A DNA stretch of 64,000 bases, taken from NCBI GenBank assembly GCA_030685025.1, contig JAUXWC010000077.1:25952-89951 (forward strand). Reading direction: 5' to 3'. Shown here in pieces: positions 36,510 to 45,907 of this stretch (its first letter is position 1; the number at the start of each line of letters is the position of its first letter). Under the pieces are notes generated by a model that had not been told where the DNA came from, did no database searches, and saw only the letters and a list, made by a program, of their open reading frames with translations. This DNA comes from Rhodoferax sp. (GTDB lineage Bacteria > Pseudomonadota > Gammaproteobacteria > Burkholderiales > Burkholderiaceae_C). The position numbers and the translations under genes were made by a program.

Positions 36510-38387
36510 ATGAATCGTTACCCGATGTGGAAGTACGCGATCATCTTGGTCGCACTGGTGGTAGGGGCGCTGTTTACCCTGCCGAATTTCTTTGGTGAGG
36601 CGCCGGCGGTGCAGGTATCTGCCGCCAAGGCGTCGGTCAAGGTCGACAGCACGACCCAGGTCCGTGTCGGAGAGGCCTTGAAGGCCGCTGGCATCACGGC
36701 CGATCTGGTCACCATTGATGGCACCTCGCTCAAGGTCAGAGTGGATGGCGCCGACACTCAGATCAAGGCCAAGGACGTGATTCAGAAGGCGCTGAACCCC
36801 GACTCGGGCAACCCAGGCTACGTGGTGGCGCTGAACCTGCTGTCGCGCAGTCCGGTGTGGCTGCGCTCGCTCGGAGCGGTGCCCATGTACCTGGGGCTTG
36901 ACTTGCGCGGCGGTGTGCACTTCATGCTGCAAGTCGATATGCAAGCCGCGCTGACCAAGAAGGCCGAGGCCCTGGCCGGCGACATTCGCACCGGCTTGCG
37001 AGAGAAGAACGTTCGCCATAGCGGTATCTCGCGCAATGCCCAACTGATCGAGATCCAGTTTCGGGACACCCAGGCGCTGGATGCGGCCAAAGCCTTGATT
37101 CAAGAGCAATTTGTCGACTTGCAGGTCAGCTCGGCACCCGATGGCGCGCAGTACAAGCTGACCGCGTCGATCAAGCCCGAAGCGGCCAGGCGCGTGCAGG
37201 ACCAGGCGCTCAAGCAGAACATCACTACCTTGCACAATCGGATCAACGAACTGGGTGTGTCGGAACCCGTGATTCAACAGCAGGGGCTCGATCGCATCGT
37301 GGTGCAGTTGCCAGGCGTACAGGACACCGCCAAGGCCAAGGACATTCTGGGTCGCACCGCGACGCTGGAGTTGCGCTTGGTTGACGACAGCGCCGAAGCG
37401 CAGGCAGCGGTGTCAGGCGGCGGTGTCGTGCCGTTTGGCACCGAGCGCTTTCTGGAGCGCGACGGCCGTGCCGTGATCGTCAAGAAGCAGGTCATTCTCA
37501 CTGGTGACAGTCTCACGGATGCGCAGCCCGGCCTGGACTCACAAACCCAGCAGCCCAAGGTGGACCTGACGGTTGACGCCAAGGGCGGGCGCACCATGCG
37601 TGATGTCAGCCGCGAGAACCTCAAGAAGCGCATGGCCATTGTGCTGTTCGAAAAGGGCAAGGGCGAGGTGTTGACGGCGCCGGTCATTCAGGGCGAGTTG
37701 GGTAACCGTTTTCAGATTTCCGGTTCGATGAGCATCAGCGAAGCCAATGACCTGGCCTTGTTGCTGCGCGCCGGATCCCTGGCGGCGCCGATGGAGATCA
37801 TTGAAGAGCGCACCATCGGCCCCAGCCTGGGGGCCGAAAACATCGCCAAGGGTTTCGACAGCGTGACCTGGGGCTTTGTGGCGGTGACGGTGTTCATGTG
37901 CGCCTATTACATGTTGTTTGGCGTGATTTCCAGCGTCTCGCTGGCGGTCAACCTGCTGCTGCTGGTGGCGGTGTTATCGATGCTGCAGGCCACGCTCACG
38001 CTGCCGGGCATGGCGGCCATGGCGCTGGTGCTGGGCATGGCGATTGATGCCAACGTGCTGATCAACGAACGGGTGCGCGAGGAGTTGCGCAATGGCGCCT
38101 CGCCGCAGGCGGCGATCCAAGCCGGTTACGACCGCGCCTGGGCCACCATTCTGGACTCCAACGTCACCACGCTGATTGCGGGCACGGCATTGCTGGCTTT
38201 TGGTTCCGGACCGGTGCGCGGGTTTGCGGTAGTGCATTGCCTGGGTATCTTGACCAGTATGTTCTCTGGCGTGTTCTTCTCGCGCGGCCTGGTCAATTTG
38301 TGGTACGGTAGGCAAAACAAGCTGAAAAACGTGTCAATTGGTACGGTTTGGCGACCTGAGCCGCAAGCGCAAGTCTCGTCAAACTGA
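36510..38387 (+). CDS. secD: Protein translocase subunit SecD
   Basis: SecD uses the proton-motive force to pull preproteins out of SecYEG on the periplasmic side. The 625 residues include the N-terminal transmembrane helix (WKYAIILVALVVGALFTLP), GLDLRGGVHFMLQVDM near residue 130, the large periplasmic P1 domain (HNRINELGVSEPVIQQQG, DRIVVQLPGVQD) and five C-terminal helices with LRAGSLAAPMEIIEERTIGPSLG, ALVLGMAIDANVLINERVREE and GSGPVRGFAV. Length is normal. The gene is 12 nt from secF. Confidence 0.97.
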   Translation: MNRYPMWKYAIILVALVVGALFTLPNFFGEAPAVQVSAAKASVKVDSTTQVRVGEALKAAGITADLVTIDGTSLKVRVDGADTQIKAKDVIQKALNPDSGNPGYVVALNLLSRSPVWLRSLGAVPMYLGLDLRGGVHFMLQVDMQAALTKKAEALAGDIRTGLREKNVRHSGISRNAQLIEIQFRDTQALDAAKALIQEQFVDLQVSSAPDGAQYKLTASIKPEAARRVQDQALKQNITTLHNRINELGVSEPVIQQQGLDRIVVQLPGVQDTAKAKDILGRTATLELRLVDDSAEAQAAVSGGGVVPFGTERFLERDGRAVIVKKQVILTGDSLTDAQPGLDSQTQQPKVDLTVDAKGGRTMRDVSRENLKKRMAIVLFEKGKGEVLTAPVIQGELGNRFQISGSMSISEANDLALLLRAGSLAAPMEIIEERTIGPSLGAENIAKGFDSVTWGFVAVTVFMCAYYMLFGVISSVSLAVNLLLLVAVLSMLQATLTLPGMAAMALVLGMAIDANVLINERVREELRNGASPQAAIQAGYDRAWATILDSNVTTLIAGTALLAFGSGPVRGFAVVHCLGILTSMFSGVFFSRGLVNLWYGRQNKLKNVSIGTVWRPEPQAQVSSN

Positions 38388-38399
38388 GGGTAGGACAGC

Positions 38400-39353
38400 A
38401 TGGAATTCTTCAAAATCCGACGCGACATTCCGTTCATGCGGCATGCGCTGATCTTCAATCTGGTCTCGCTGGCCACCTTTCTGGCGGCCGTGTTTTTTCT
38501 GTTTTCGCGGGGCCTGCATTTGTCGGTGGAGTTCACCGGCGGCACCTTGATGGAGGTGAGCTACTCGCAGCCCGCCGATCTGGCCACGGTTCGCAAGACG
38601 GTGGACGGGCTTGGCTTCAAAGACGTGCAGGTGCAGAATTTTGGCTCCTCGCGCGACGTGCTGATTCGTCTGCCGGTGCAAAAGGGGGTGACCACTGCCA
38701 CTCAGAGTGATCGAGTGATGGCGGCGCTCAAGACCGCCGACGCTTCGGCCAACTTGCGGCGCAATGAGTTTGTTGGCCCGCAAGTTGGCGACGAACTGGC
38801 GGTCGACGGGCTCAAGGCACTGGCCTTCGTGGTGGTCGGCATCATGATCTACTTGGCAATCCGCTTTGAATGGAAGTTCGCCGTGGCGGCCATCATCGCC
38901 AACCTGCACGACGTGGTCATCATTCTGGGATTTTTCGCGTTCTTCCAGTGGGAGTTCTCGTTGCCGGTCTTGGCGGCGGTGCTCGCGGTGCTGGGCTATT
39001 CGGTGAACGAGTCGGTGGTGATCTTTGACCGGATCCGGGAGAATTTCCGGCGTTATCGCAAGATGACGCCGACCGAGATCATCGACAACGCGATCACCTC
39101 CACCATCAGCCGCACCATCATCACCCATGGCAGCACGCAGTTGATGGTCCTGTCGATGCTGCTGTTTGGCGGCGCCACCCTGCATTATTTTGCGCTGGCC
39201 CTCACAATTGGCATCTTGTTTGGCATTTATTCGTCGGTGTTCGTGGCGGCGGCCATTGTCATGTGGCTGGGCATCGACCGCGAGGACCTGATTAAAGGCG
39301 GCGTCAAGAAGGATGAAGATCCCAATGACCCTAACGCGGGCGCAACGGTCTAG
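38400..39353 (+). CDS. secF: Protein translocase subunit SecF
   Basis: The 317-residue product has six transmembrane helices. SecF features are the N-terminal helix (LVSLATFLAAVFFLFSRGL), SVEFTGGTLMEV, VGPQVGDELAVDGLKAL, FEWKFAVAAIIANLHDVVIILG and GYSVNESVVIFDRIRENFR followed by ISRTIITHGSTQL. It partners SecD and is transcribed with it. GAGGGTAGG upstream of the ATG supplies the ribosome binding site. Confidence 0.97.
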   Translation: MEFFKIRRDIPFMRHALIFNLVSLATFLAAVFFLFSRGLHLSVEFTGGTLMEVSYSQPADLATVRKTVDGLGFKDVQVQNFGSSRDVLIRLPVQKGVTTATQSDRVMAALKTADASANLRRNEFVGPQVGDELAVDGLKALAFVVVGIMIYLAIRFEWKFAVAAIIANLHDVVIILGFFAFFQWEFSLPVLAAVLAVLGYSVNESVVIFDRIRENFRRYRKMTPTEIIDNAITSTISRTIITHGSTQLMVLSMLLFGGATLHYFALALTIGILFGIYSSVFVAAAIVMWLGIDREDLIKGGVKKDEDPNDPNAGATV

Positions 39354-39370
39354 CATCTGATTACTGAGCA

Positions 39371-41956
39371 ATGGCGTTCAATCCCTCCTTCACCCAACGA
39401 GCGCAATTGGCGCTGGAGACGCGTAAGCGTTTCGTGGCCGAGGCGACGCGTGCCATGGTGGAGTTGGGTACGCTGGTGCAGGAACGGCTGATGGCGCTGA
39501 TGAACGAGGCAGGCTCGTCGCGCGAGATGCAGACCCGTCGTGACGCCTGGACTTTCTTTCAGAAGGCGCGTCCAGCTTGGCTGGACGGCACCTTGAAGGT
39601 CTGGCAGGCGGCCCTGCAACCGGTCAAGGGCAAGCCGAAGAATGCCTTGGAAGCTGATCTGGACGGGGCCTTCGAGTTGGTCGGAACCGAAGTTGTCGAA
39701 AACCGGATTCTGGCCTCGCGTCTGGTGCTCGCCGTGATGGAGAAGGTCGGCGCGCAGCTCAACGACCTGCGCGTGCGGATGCGGATTCTGGATGGCCTGG
39801 ATGATTTCGAGAGCCACGACATACTGCGCCCGGAAGTGTTGGTCTTGCTGATGGTGGAGCAGTGGGGTTCGAGCAGCATGCCGCGTGATTCCTGGCCTTT
39901 GGTCAATGATGTGGTGCAGCGGCATCTGTCGGAGCGGCTCAAGGTGGCCTACACCAACTGCAATGAGTTCCTTATCAAGCAAGGGGTGTTGCCGACGATC
40001 GACCTGAAGGATCGCGTCAAACGTGGCGCTTCGATCGCTCCGGGTCGCGGCGGCGGTCCCGCCGCCGCACGACCATCGGTCGGGGCGGATGGCCAGGCCC
40101 CTCCAGATTCGTCCCGTGGTGGGTACTACCGAGACACCGGCGGCCAAGGCGGCTACGGCGATCAGGCGGCCCAAGGCGCCGGGCCGGGCCGTCACACGGG
40201 GAACCCTGTGGGACGTGCCCCGGCTGGCGCGCCCCAACAAGGTCCGATGCCGTCCGGCACCAGTCGGGCTGGCCGCGCGTTTGGAGGTCGGTTGGGGTGG
40301 GGAGACAACTCGGGGGGTGGCAGTGGCGCCAGTGATGCGGGGCAGATGCCCTCTGCTGGCGGGGCACCGCAAGGCGCTTCGGGCAGACCGCCCGGCCCGG
40401 CGGATCAGCCGCACTGGGCGACCTCCGACGAGACGCGTCTGATGACCGCCACGACGCCACTGGCCCGTGCGAAGATGCGCGCGCAGGGTGTGATGGGTCA
40501 GCTCAAACGCCTGTTGGTGGGCCGCGGTGGTGCGGATTTCGAGGCCACCTCGTTCTTGCCGCCTTCACCGGCCCTGGCAGCGGCGATAGCGGCGCGCCCG
40601 CCGCGTGAGTCAGGCACTTATGTGGCCGGTGGCACCATGGTGGAAGACTACAGTCCCGCCGGGGTACAGCGGATCGCGGTCAAGTTGCGCGACCAGACCA
40701 CTGAACTGAAGAAGAAGGCCGAGACCAAGACCGAAAAGGCAACGATCGAGATTGTCGCCCTGATGTTTCAAGCGATCCTTCAGGAGGAGCGCATCCCGCC
40801 AGGCATCCGGGTCTGGTTTGCGCGGCTGCAAATGCCGGTGCTGCGGGTGGCGCTGGAAGAACCGGACTTCTTTGGCACCCTCAACCACCCGGCCCGTCAA
40901 TTGATTGACCGCATGGGCTCCTGCGTGATGGGATTTGACGCCAGCGGCATCCAGGGCGGTGCCCTGGAGACCGAAATCAAGCGGGTGGTGCAAGTCATCG
41001 AGCAGTACCCGGAAACCGGCAAACGGGTTTACCAACTGGTCTACGAGGAGTTCCAGAAGTTCCTGGCCAAGTTCCTGACCGAGCGCGGCGCGACGCAAAA
41101 GGTGGTCAGCGTGGCGCAGCAAGTCGAGCAGAAAGAGACTCTGACGATCCAGTACACGATCGAGATGCGCAACCTGCTCAAGGACATGCCGGTGCGCGAC
41201 GAAATCCGCGAATTCCTGTTCAAGGTCTGGGCGGAGGTGCTGGCCGTCGCGGCTGTTCGCAAAGGGCCGCAGCATGCCGAGACGCTGGCGCTCAAGAAGT
41301 CGGCCACGGATCTGCTGTGGGCCGCCAGCGCCAAACCGAATCGCAGCGACCGCGCGCGTGTGATCCAGGATTTGCCGCAATTGCTGCAGCGTTTGCGTTC
41401 GGGCATGACGATGCTGGGGGTCTCACCGTCCGATCAGGAAGCGCATATCAAGACGGTGAGTGACACGCTGGCCGACGCCTTCCTGTCCAAGACCCAGGCG
41501 GTACCACAGGCCCAGATCGAGGCCATGGCGCAGCGGCTGGCCAATCTGGAGGACTTCGTGTCTGAAGATGGCATGGGCGATCTGCCGCTGGACTCCGAGA
41601 GCATCGAGATGATGCTGGGCATCGACGCCGCGTCCATCGATGTGGTGGCGGACGGCGGCTCCAAGCCCACTGCAGCCATGCTGGCGTGGGCGCAGGAGCT
41701 GCAGTTAGGTGCATGGTTCACGCTGGACCACAATAACCACGTCAAACAGGTCCAGTTTGCCTGGCGCAGCGAACGCAAGCATTTGAACCTGTTTGCGTCG
41801 ATCGATGGGCACAGCTACCTTATTCAGGCCGGTCGTCTGGCGGCCTATTTGCAGGCTGGATTGCTGTTGCCGCAGGAAGAAGAAACCTTGACCGTGCGCG
41901 CCACACGCGACGCCTTGGCCAAGCTGGAAGCCAATCCGGAGCGCTTGCTGGATTAA
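39371..41956 (+). CDS. DUF1631 family protein
   Basis: The 861-residue protein belongs to the DUF1631 family, sometimes mis-annotated as thymidine phosphorylase. Its N-terminal helical part (about 1-215) includes ILDGLDDFESHDILRPEVL. A Gly/Ser/Pro/Ala-rich, probably disordered region (about 220-350) follows. The conserved C-terminal part has LNHPARQLIDRMGSCVMGF, PDEQKVYQ-like ETGKRVYQLVYEEFQKFL, LDHNNHVKQVQFAWRSERKHLNLF and AAYLQAGLLLP. The last two segments resemble the PilZ-like end seen in this family, hinting at nucleotide-second-messenger or envelope signalling, but this is inference. The gene lies 17 nt after secF and may be co-transcribed. A family A repeat follows its stop directly. 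Confidence 0.85.
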   Translation: MAFNPSFTQRAQLALETRKRFVAEATRAMVELGTLVQERLMALMNEAGSSREMQTRRDAWTFFQKARPAWLDGTLKVWQAALQPVKGKPKNALEADLDGAFELVGTEVVENRILASRLVLAVMEKVGAQLNDLRVRMRILDGLDDFESHDILRPEVLVLLMVEQWGSSSMPRDSWPLVNDVVQRHLSERLKVAYTNCNEFLIKQGVLPTIDLKDRVKRGASIAPGRGGGPAAARPSVGADGQAPPDSSRGGYYRDTGGQGGYGDQAAQGAGPGRHTGNPVGRAPAGAPQQGPMPSGTSRAGRAFGGRLGWGDNSGGGSGASDAGQMPSAGGAPQGASGRPPGPADQPHWATSDETRLMTATTPLARAKMRAQGVMGQLKRLLVGRGGADFEATSFLPPSPALAAAIAARPPRESGTYVAGGTMVEDYSPAGVQRIAVKLRDQTTELKKKAETKTEKATIEIVALMFQAILQEERIPPGIRVWFARLQMPVLRVALEEPDFFGTLNHPARQLIDRMGSCVMGFDASGIQGGALETEIKRVVQVIEQYPETGKRVYQLVYEEFQKFLAKFLTERGATQKVVSVAQQVEQKETLTIQYTIEMRNLLKDMPVRDEIREFLFKVWAEVLAVAAVRKGPQHAETLALKKSATDLLWAASAKPNRSDRARVIQDLPQLLQRLRSGMTMLGVSPSDQEAHIKTVSDTLADAFLSKTQAVPQAQIEAMAQRLANLEDFVSEDGMGDLPLDSESIEMMLGIDAASIDVVADGGSKPTAAMLAWAQELQLGAWFTLDHNNHVKQVQFAWRSERKHLNLFASIDGHSYLIQAGRLAAYLQAGLLLPQEEETLTVRATRDALAKLEANPERLLD

Positions 41957-41996
41957 GGGACAGACCGGAGCGCAGCGACGCTCTGTCCTCAACTGG
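41957..41996 (-). repeat. Single family A hairpin repeat between convergent DUF1631 and smg genes
   Basis: GGGACAGACC, an inner GC-rich loop and GCTCTGTCCTCAAC fill exactly the 40 nt between the DUF1631 TAA (41954-41956) and the smg stop (41997). The 7-bp stem GGACAGA/TCTGTCC makes it a plausible bidirectional terminator. Orientation is opposite to the hut copies. Confidence 0.88.
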
Positions 41997-42506
41997 CTAA
42001 TGGCCCACCCGTGCGGCAGTGTTGTCACACAATTCATCCAGCAGCAGCGCATCGGGCTCTTCGCCAAAGCTCCAGTACACCATCAACACGATGATCTTCA
42101 GGTCATCGAGGGATAGCGGGGTGCATGGCGTGGCAAGCGCCCGGTCCAGCACGATCTCACGCATGGGGATCGGCAAGACGCCGATTTGCTCCAGAAAACT
42201 GATGTAACCGAGGCACTCGGAACCGAGATGGGACTGTTCCTTGACCGAGTAGACCCGCATGCTCAACGGGGACGGCTGACGCAGAGTTGGGTCGGGCAGC
42301 AGCGTTGCACCCCGTTGTGAAGCGGGGCGCTGCGACCATTCGGCGCCCAAGGTGGCTGTTTTCAGCTCAGCCAGCCAGGACAGTGCTTCCTGGATTTCGT
42401 CCTCGTCGAAGCCAACTGTGCTGAGCTTTCGCTCCAGCGAATCCCACTCCGGACAGGCATCGCCACGCCAATAGTTTTCGTAAACAAAGACCAGCACTTC
42501 AAACAT
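41997..42506 (-). CDS. smg: Smg family protein (DUF494)
   Basis: The 169-residue product matches the Smg/DUF494 family: MFEVLVFVYENYW at the N-terminus, LSTVGFDEDEIQEALSWL, SMRVYSVKEQSHLGSECLGYISFLEQIGVL and LKIIVLMVYWS. The function is unknown. In many proteobacteria it lies between dprA and topA. Here it is on the same strand as dprA, separated from it by about 125 nt that contain a family A repeat. Confidence 0.95.
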   Translation of the reverse strand: MFEVLVFVYENYWRGDACPEWDSLERKLSTVGFDEDEIQEALSWLAELKTATLGAEWSQRPASQRGATLLPDPTLRQPSPLSMRVYSVKEQSHLGSECLGYISFLEQIGVLPIPMREIVLDRALATPCTPLSLDDLKIIVLMVYWSFGEEPDALLLDELCDNTAARVGH

Positions 42507-42581
42507 GGCCCCAATATAGCCCAGAAAATTGGGGCCCTCGCCAGGTCAACGCATTGGTGCCGCTTTTCTTGCTCTTGAGAC

Positions 42582-42631
42582 CTTGCGGGACAGACCGCAG
42601 CGTTGCGCCGCTCTGTCCTCACCCGGCCAAT
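42582..42631 (-). repeat. Single family A hairpin repeat downstream of dprA
   Basis: CTTGCGGGACAGACC, a GC-rich loop and GCTCTGTCCTCACCCGG end directly at the dprA stop codon (42632-42634 on the minus strand). The stem is GGACAGA/TCTGTCC extended by the loop. Confidence 0.88.
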
Positions 42632-43822
42632 TCACATGATGCGTTGAAACAGGCCGCCGGGCAGGCGTGCGACATGGCCATCGAGTTCCAGCGTCATGAG
42701 TTGGGCCTGAATGGCCGCTGTTCCGAGGCCGCAACGTGCTTGCAGTGCGTCCAGGCCGACCGGGTCAAACCCCAGTGCCTCCAGGAGCGCTCGATCAGCT
42801 TCAATAATCGTGGCAGGCTGATCCCCACTGGCGCTGTCAACCTGTGGCTGGCCGAAGTCAAGCCGGAGTTCTTCCAGCACGTCTTGGGCCGATTCCACCA
42901 GTTTCGCGCCCTGCTTGATAAGGGCGTGGCAGCCGCGAGATTGGGTGGCGTGGATCGATCCAGGAATGGCAAAGACCTCTTTGCCTTGGTCGGCAGCGAG
43001 CCGCGCCGTGATCAAAGAGCCCGATTTCAAGGCGGCCTCAACCACCAGTGTGCCCTGGGCGAGACCTGCAATGATTCGATTGCGCCTTGGGAAGTTTGCT
43101 GCCAGTGGCGGCGTCCCAAGGGGGTACTCGCTCATGAGTAACCCGTTGGACGCGATGCGATGCGCCAATTCACGGTGTTCTTTGGGGTACACACGGTCCA
43201 GGCCAGTGCCAACCACGGCGATGGTGGCCATCCGCGGTGACGCACCAAGCAGACTGGCCAATGCGCCTTCATGGGCGGCGCCGTCGACCCCATGCGCCAG
43301 CCCGGAGACGATGGTCAGACCAGCGCCAGCCAAGGCCTGCCCAAAATTGCGCGCATTGGCGGCGCCCTGCGGTGTGGGGTTGCGGCTGCCCACGATGGCG
43401 ATGCAGTCGCGCAGACCGCTCGCCTGCCAATCAGTCACCGCGCACGACACTTCGTCCGATTCTGAGGTTGATGCCGAATGCGGCTGGGGACCGCCCATCA
43501 AGTAGAGCATCAGGGGCGGGTCTTCCATCGTCAGCAGGGACGCCGGGTAGTTGGCTGCCCCAAGCACGGCGACCTGGTGACGCGTTGCGTTGGTGTTGCG
43601 CAGCCATTCCCACGTGATTTCCAGCAGCGCGCGCAAGGCTGCGGGCGTCTGGTTGATCGCCATAGCCTGCGCCGGGCTGACCACTTGGCCCAGCGCCGCC
43701 TCAGTCTGGCCAAACACAGCCTCCGGCGCGCCAAATGCCGCCAGCAACTTGCGCGCGGCGCCGTTGCCGACACCGTCAGTCAAGCTCAGGCGTAACCACG
43801 CTTCGAGTTCGGATCGTTCCAT
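42632..43822 (-). CDS. dprA: DNA-processing protein DprA
   Basis: DprA loads RecA on incoming single-stranded DNA during natural transformation. The 396-residue protein has a short helix-hairpin N-terminal part (LRLSLTDGVGNGAARKLLAAFG), a Rossmann-like core (AIVGSRNPTPQGAANARNFG, TIVSGLAHGVDGAAHEGAL, VVGTGLDRVYPKEHREL, PLAANFPRRNRIIAGLAQGTLVVEA) and a C-terminal winged helix (about 335-396). An insertion near residues 115-135 is low in conservation. With the pilin cluster it fits, but does not prove, transformability. Confidence 0.95.
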   Translation of the reverse strand: MERSELEAWLRLSLTDGVGNGAARKLLAAFGAPEAVFGQTEAALGQVVSPAQAMAINQTPAALRALLEITWEWLRNTNATRHQVAVLGAANYPASLLTMEDPPLMLYLMGGPQPHSASTSESDEVSCAVTDWQASGLRDCIAIVGSRNPTPQGAANARNFGQALAGAGLTIVSGLAHGVDGAAHEGALASLLGASPRMATIAVVGTGLDRVYPKEHRELAHRIASNGLLMSEYPLGTPPLAANFPRRNRIIAGLAQGTLVVEAALKSGSLITARLAADQGKEVFAIPGSIHATQSRGCHALIKQGAKLVESAQDVLEELRLDFGQPQVDSASGDQPATIIEADRALLEALGFDPVGLDALQARCGLGTAAIQAQLMTLELDGHVARLPGGLFQRIM

Positions 43823-43924
43823 GTCTAGGTTTGACAGGCACAGCCGCCAGCCGGGGCGTCAGGAAAGGTCGTCATCTCGGTCCTGTGCATGCACGACCGG
43901 TTGCGCAGCGACCGGGCTGACCGT

Positions 43925-45160
43925 TTAACGTGGCGATACCAGGCGATCGCCAATTCGCACGCCGTCCCGGATGTCCAGAATCAGGGCGTAGGAGACTTTC
44001 TCGAAGGTGCGAAACACCATCAACAAGCCGTTTCGCTCGTCGGGCAGCTTGATATTGGGCCAAGCCGGATCGGTTTTGTCGACCATGCGCGCGCCGGCCT
44101 TGAGGATGGCCAGCACGTGGCCGCTTTCGATGCCGTGCTTGCTGCCCAAGTTGATGGCGACCACCTGATTCTGCCCGGCATTGATCACCGCGTTTCCGTA
44201 GACCGAGACGATCCGCCCGTCGACTTTGCCGGAAGGGGCTCTGGGAACATAGCTCAGCAGTTGGCGCTCGGGCTCGGGCACCAGTCGGTCGCCAACCTGC
44301 ATTTCTTCCTTGGCTGAAATGATGTCAATGGTTGCGGGAACGATCTCCGCGCTCGTTTTGCCGTCCTTATCGGTGGTGCTCAGTGTGGCTTCGCTCTGCG
44401 CCAGCAAGGCCCTGCCGGCGTACTCCGCCTCGTAGCCAAGAATCTCGCCGCTGACGGGGTCTTTCAGGGCGGTGGCGTTGTGAAACACGCGAAATACCTG
44501 CTGCTTGCCGCCTGTATCGATCAGTGGTTTGCCGCCCTGTCCGCGTGCATAGGCGCGGTCGCCGCGCGTCAGCAAGACGCGGCCTTCCTGCGTGGCCACG
44601 ATGCGCGGAGCGGTGCTCAACTCGTCCTTGTCGACCACCATCGGCTCGGAAAGGAAAGGCTCAATGAGGTTGGACTTGAGGGTTGGTACGGCGCTGTCGG
44701 CCAGACTCTCAAATCGAGTGCGCGGCGAGACCCGCACGGTGTCGGGCGCAGCGTCGCTAGCCGATGGCGGGCTGGTGCGAAGCGTTGCTCGCCCATCTTT
44801 CTTTTCGAGGTAGAGCTTCTGCCCAGGGTAGATACGGTGTGGATTCTTGATGTCCTGGAGGTTCATGCCCCACAGCTCTGGCCAGCGCCAGGGGCTTTTC
44901 AGAAACAGCCCGGAGATGGCCCAAAGCGTGTCGCCGCGCTTGACGGTGTATTCGTCGGGGGCATCGGCGGCAAGCTCGCTCAGCGGCACGCCCGATTGCG
45001 CGACCTGCTCGGCGGTGGCTTTCTGACCCGGTGTGACCGTCAGATCGAGCGCGTACGCGGTGGATGTCACCATCGCGCAAGCCATCGCGATTGCGGTGAT
45101 CAGGGCGGTCAGCGCCAGTTTCGGTGTCACCATCATGTGTTGAGTCATGTCTTGCTGCAT
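43925..45160 (-). CDS. LysM peptidoglycan-binding domain protein
   Basis: The 411-residue exported protein has a signal peptide (ALTALITAIAMACAMVTSTAYA near residues 16-37) and one LysM module (about 70-125) with YTVKRGDTLWAISGLFLKSP, the unusual but family-typical WRWPELWGMN, and NPHRIYPGQKLYL. The rest is a C-terminal beta-rich domain of unknown role (GNAVINAGQNQVVAINLGSKHG, RIGDRLVSPR end). Proteins of this type sit beside dprA and divergent from def-fmt throughout Burkholderiales. GAGG precedes the ATG at a suitable distance. Confidence 0.9.
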   Translation of the reverse strand: MQQDMTQHMMVTPKLALTALITAIAMACAMVTSTAYALDLTVTPGQKATAEQVAQSGVPLSELAADAPDEYTVKRGDTLWAISGLFLKSPWRWPELWGMNLQDIKNPHRIYPGQKLYLEKKDGRATLRTSPPSASDAAPDTVRVSPRTRFESLADSAVPTLKSNLIEPFLSEPMVVDKDELSTAPRIVATQEGRVLLTRGDRAYARGQGGKPLIDTGGKQQVFRVFHNATALKDPVSGEILGYEAEYAGRALLAQSEATLSTTDKDGKTSAEIVPATIDIISAKEEMQVGDRLVPEPERQLLSYVPRAPSGKVDGRIVSVYGNAVINAGQNQVVAINLGSKHGIESGHVLAILKAGARMVDKTDPAWPNIKLPDERNGLLMVFRTFEKVSYALILDIRDGVRIGDRLVSPR

Positions 45161-45397
45161 TATGGAGGCCTCACGGCAGTTCGAGATTGCTGGGTTGGGT
45201 GCAGCGTTCCCGTGAAAAATCTTGACAATTCACGCGCGATTTTGCTCCCAAGCCATTGATTCGGCAACGTTTTCTAGACCGAGCGGCACACGCAACCGCG
45301 AAAAGTAGGGAAAATAACGACATCTCCAAGACTTGGGCCTTGATTGACGACGGCAGCCCTGCCGCGGCGTCAGGCCCGCATTGACCATTCCTATCCC

Positions 45398-45907
45398 ATG
45401 GCGCTACTACCCATTCTCTGTTTTCCCGACCCGCGGTTGCACACCGTGGCCACGCCGGTGGCGGTCGTCGACGTCCGTATCAAGACCCTGATTGCGGACC
45501 TGCTGCAAACCATGTACGACGCCAAGGGCATTGGTCTGGCCGCAACGCAGGTCGATGTGCACGAACGCCTGATCGTTATTGATGTCTCCGAGGAGCGCGA
45601 CCAGCCGCTGGTGTTGATCAATCCCCAGTTGGTCTGGGCCAGCCCTGAAAGACACCTCAATGAAGAGGGGTGCCTGTCGGTGCCCGGCATCTACGATGGG
45701 GTGGAGCGCTTCGACGAAGTCAAGGTCAGCGCCCTGGACGCTGACGGTGTCAGTCGAATCATCGAGGCCGACGGTTTGCTGGCGGTGTGCGTGCAGCACG
45801 AGATGGACCACCTGATGGGCAAGGTGTTTGTCGAATATCTGTCGCCTCTCAAGCGCAACCGGATCAAGAAGAAGATGCTTAAAGCCCTGCGCGAGGAGCA
45901 GCGTTGA
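45398..45907 (+). CDS. def: Peptide deformylase
   Basis: Def removes the formyl group from nascent N-terminal methionine. The product from the ATG at 45398 is 169 residues. All three metal/active-site motifs are present: [19 protein letters not shown] and QHEMDHLMG. The ORF can be extended upstream to 45344, but [15 protein letters not shown] is the normal N-terminus. It is coupled to fmt by stop/start overlap. Confidence 0.96.
   Translation: MALLPILCFPDPRLHTVATPVAVVDVRIKTLIADLLQTMYDAKGIGLAATQVDVHERLIVIDVSEERDQPLVLINPQLVWASPERHLNEEGCLSVPGIYDGVERFDEVKVSALDADGVSRIIEADGLLAVCVQHEMDHLMGKVFVEYLSPLKRNRIKKKMLKALREEQR

Noticed and set aside
44480..45259. Plus-strand frame of 259 codons opposite the LysM gene
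   Set aside because: The LysM protein has a signal peptide and a clear LysM domain, and the plus-strand translation has no family resemblance.
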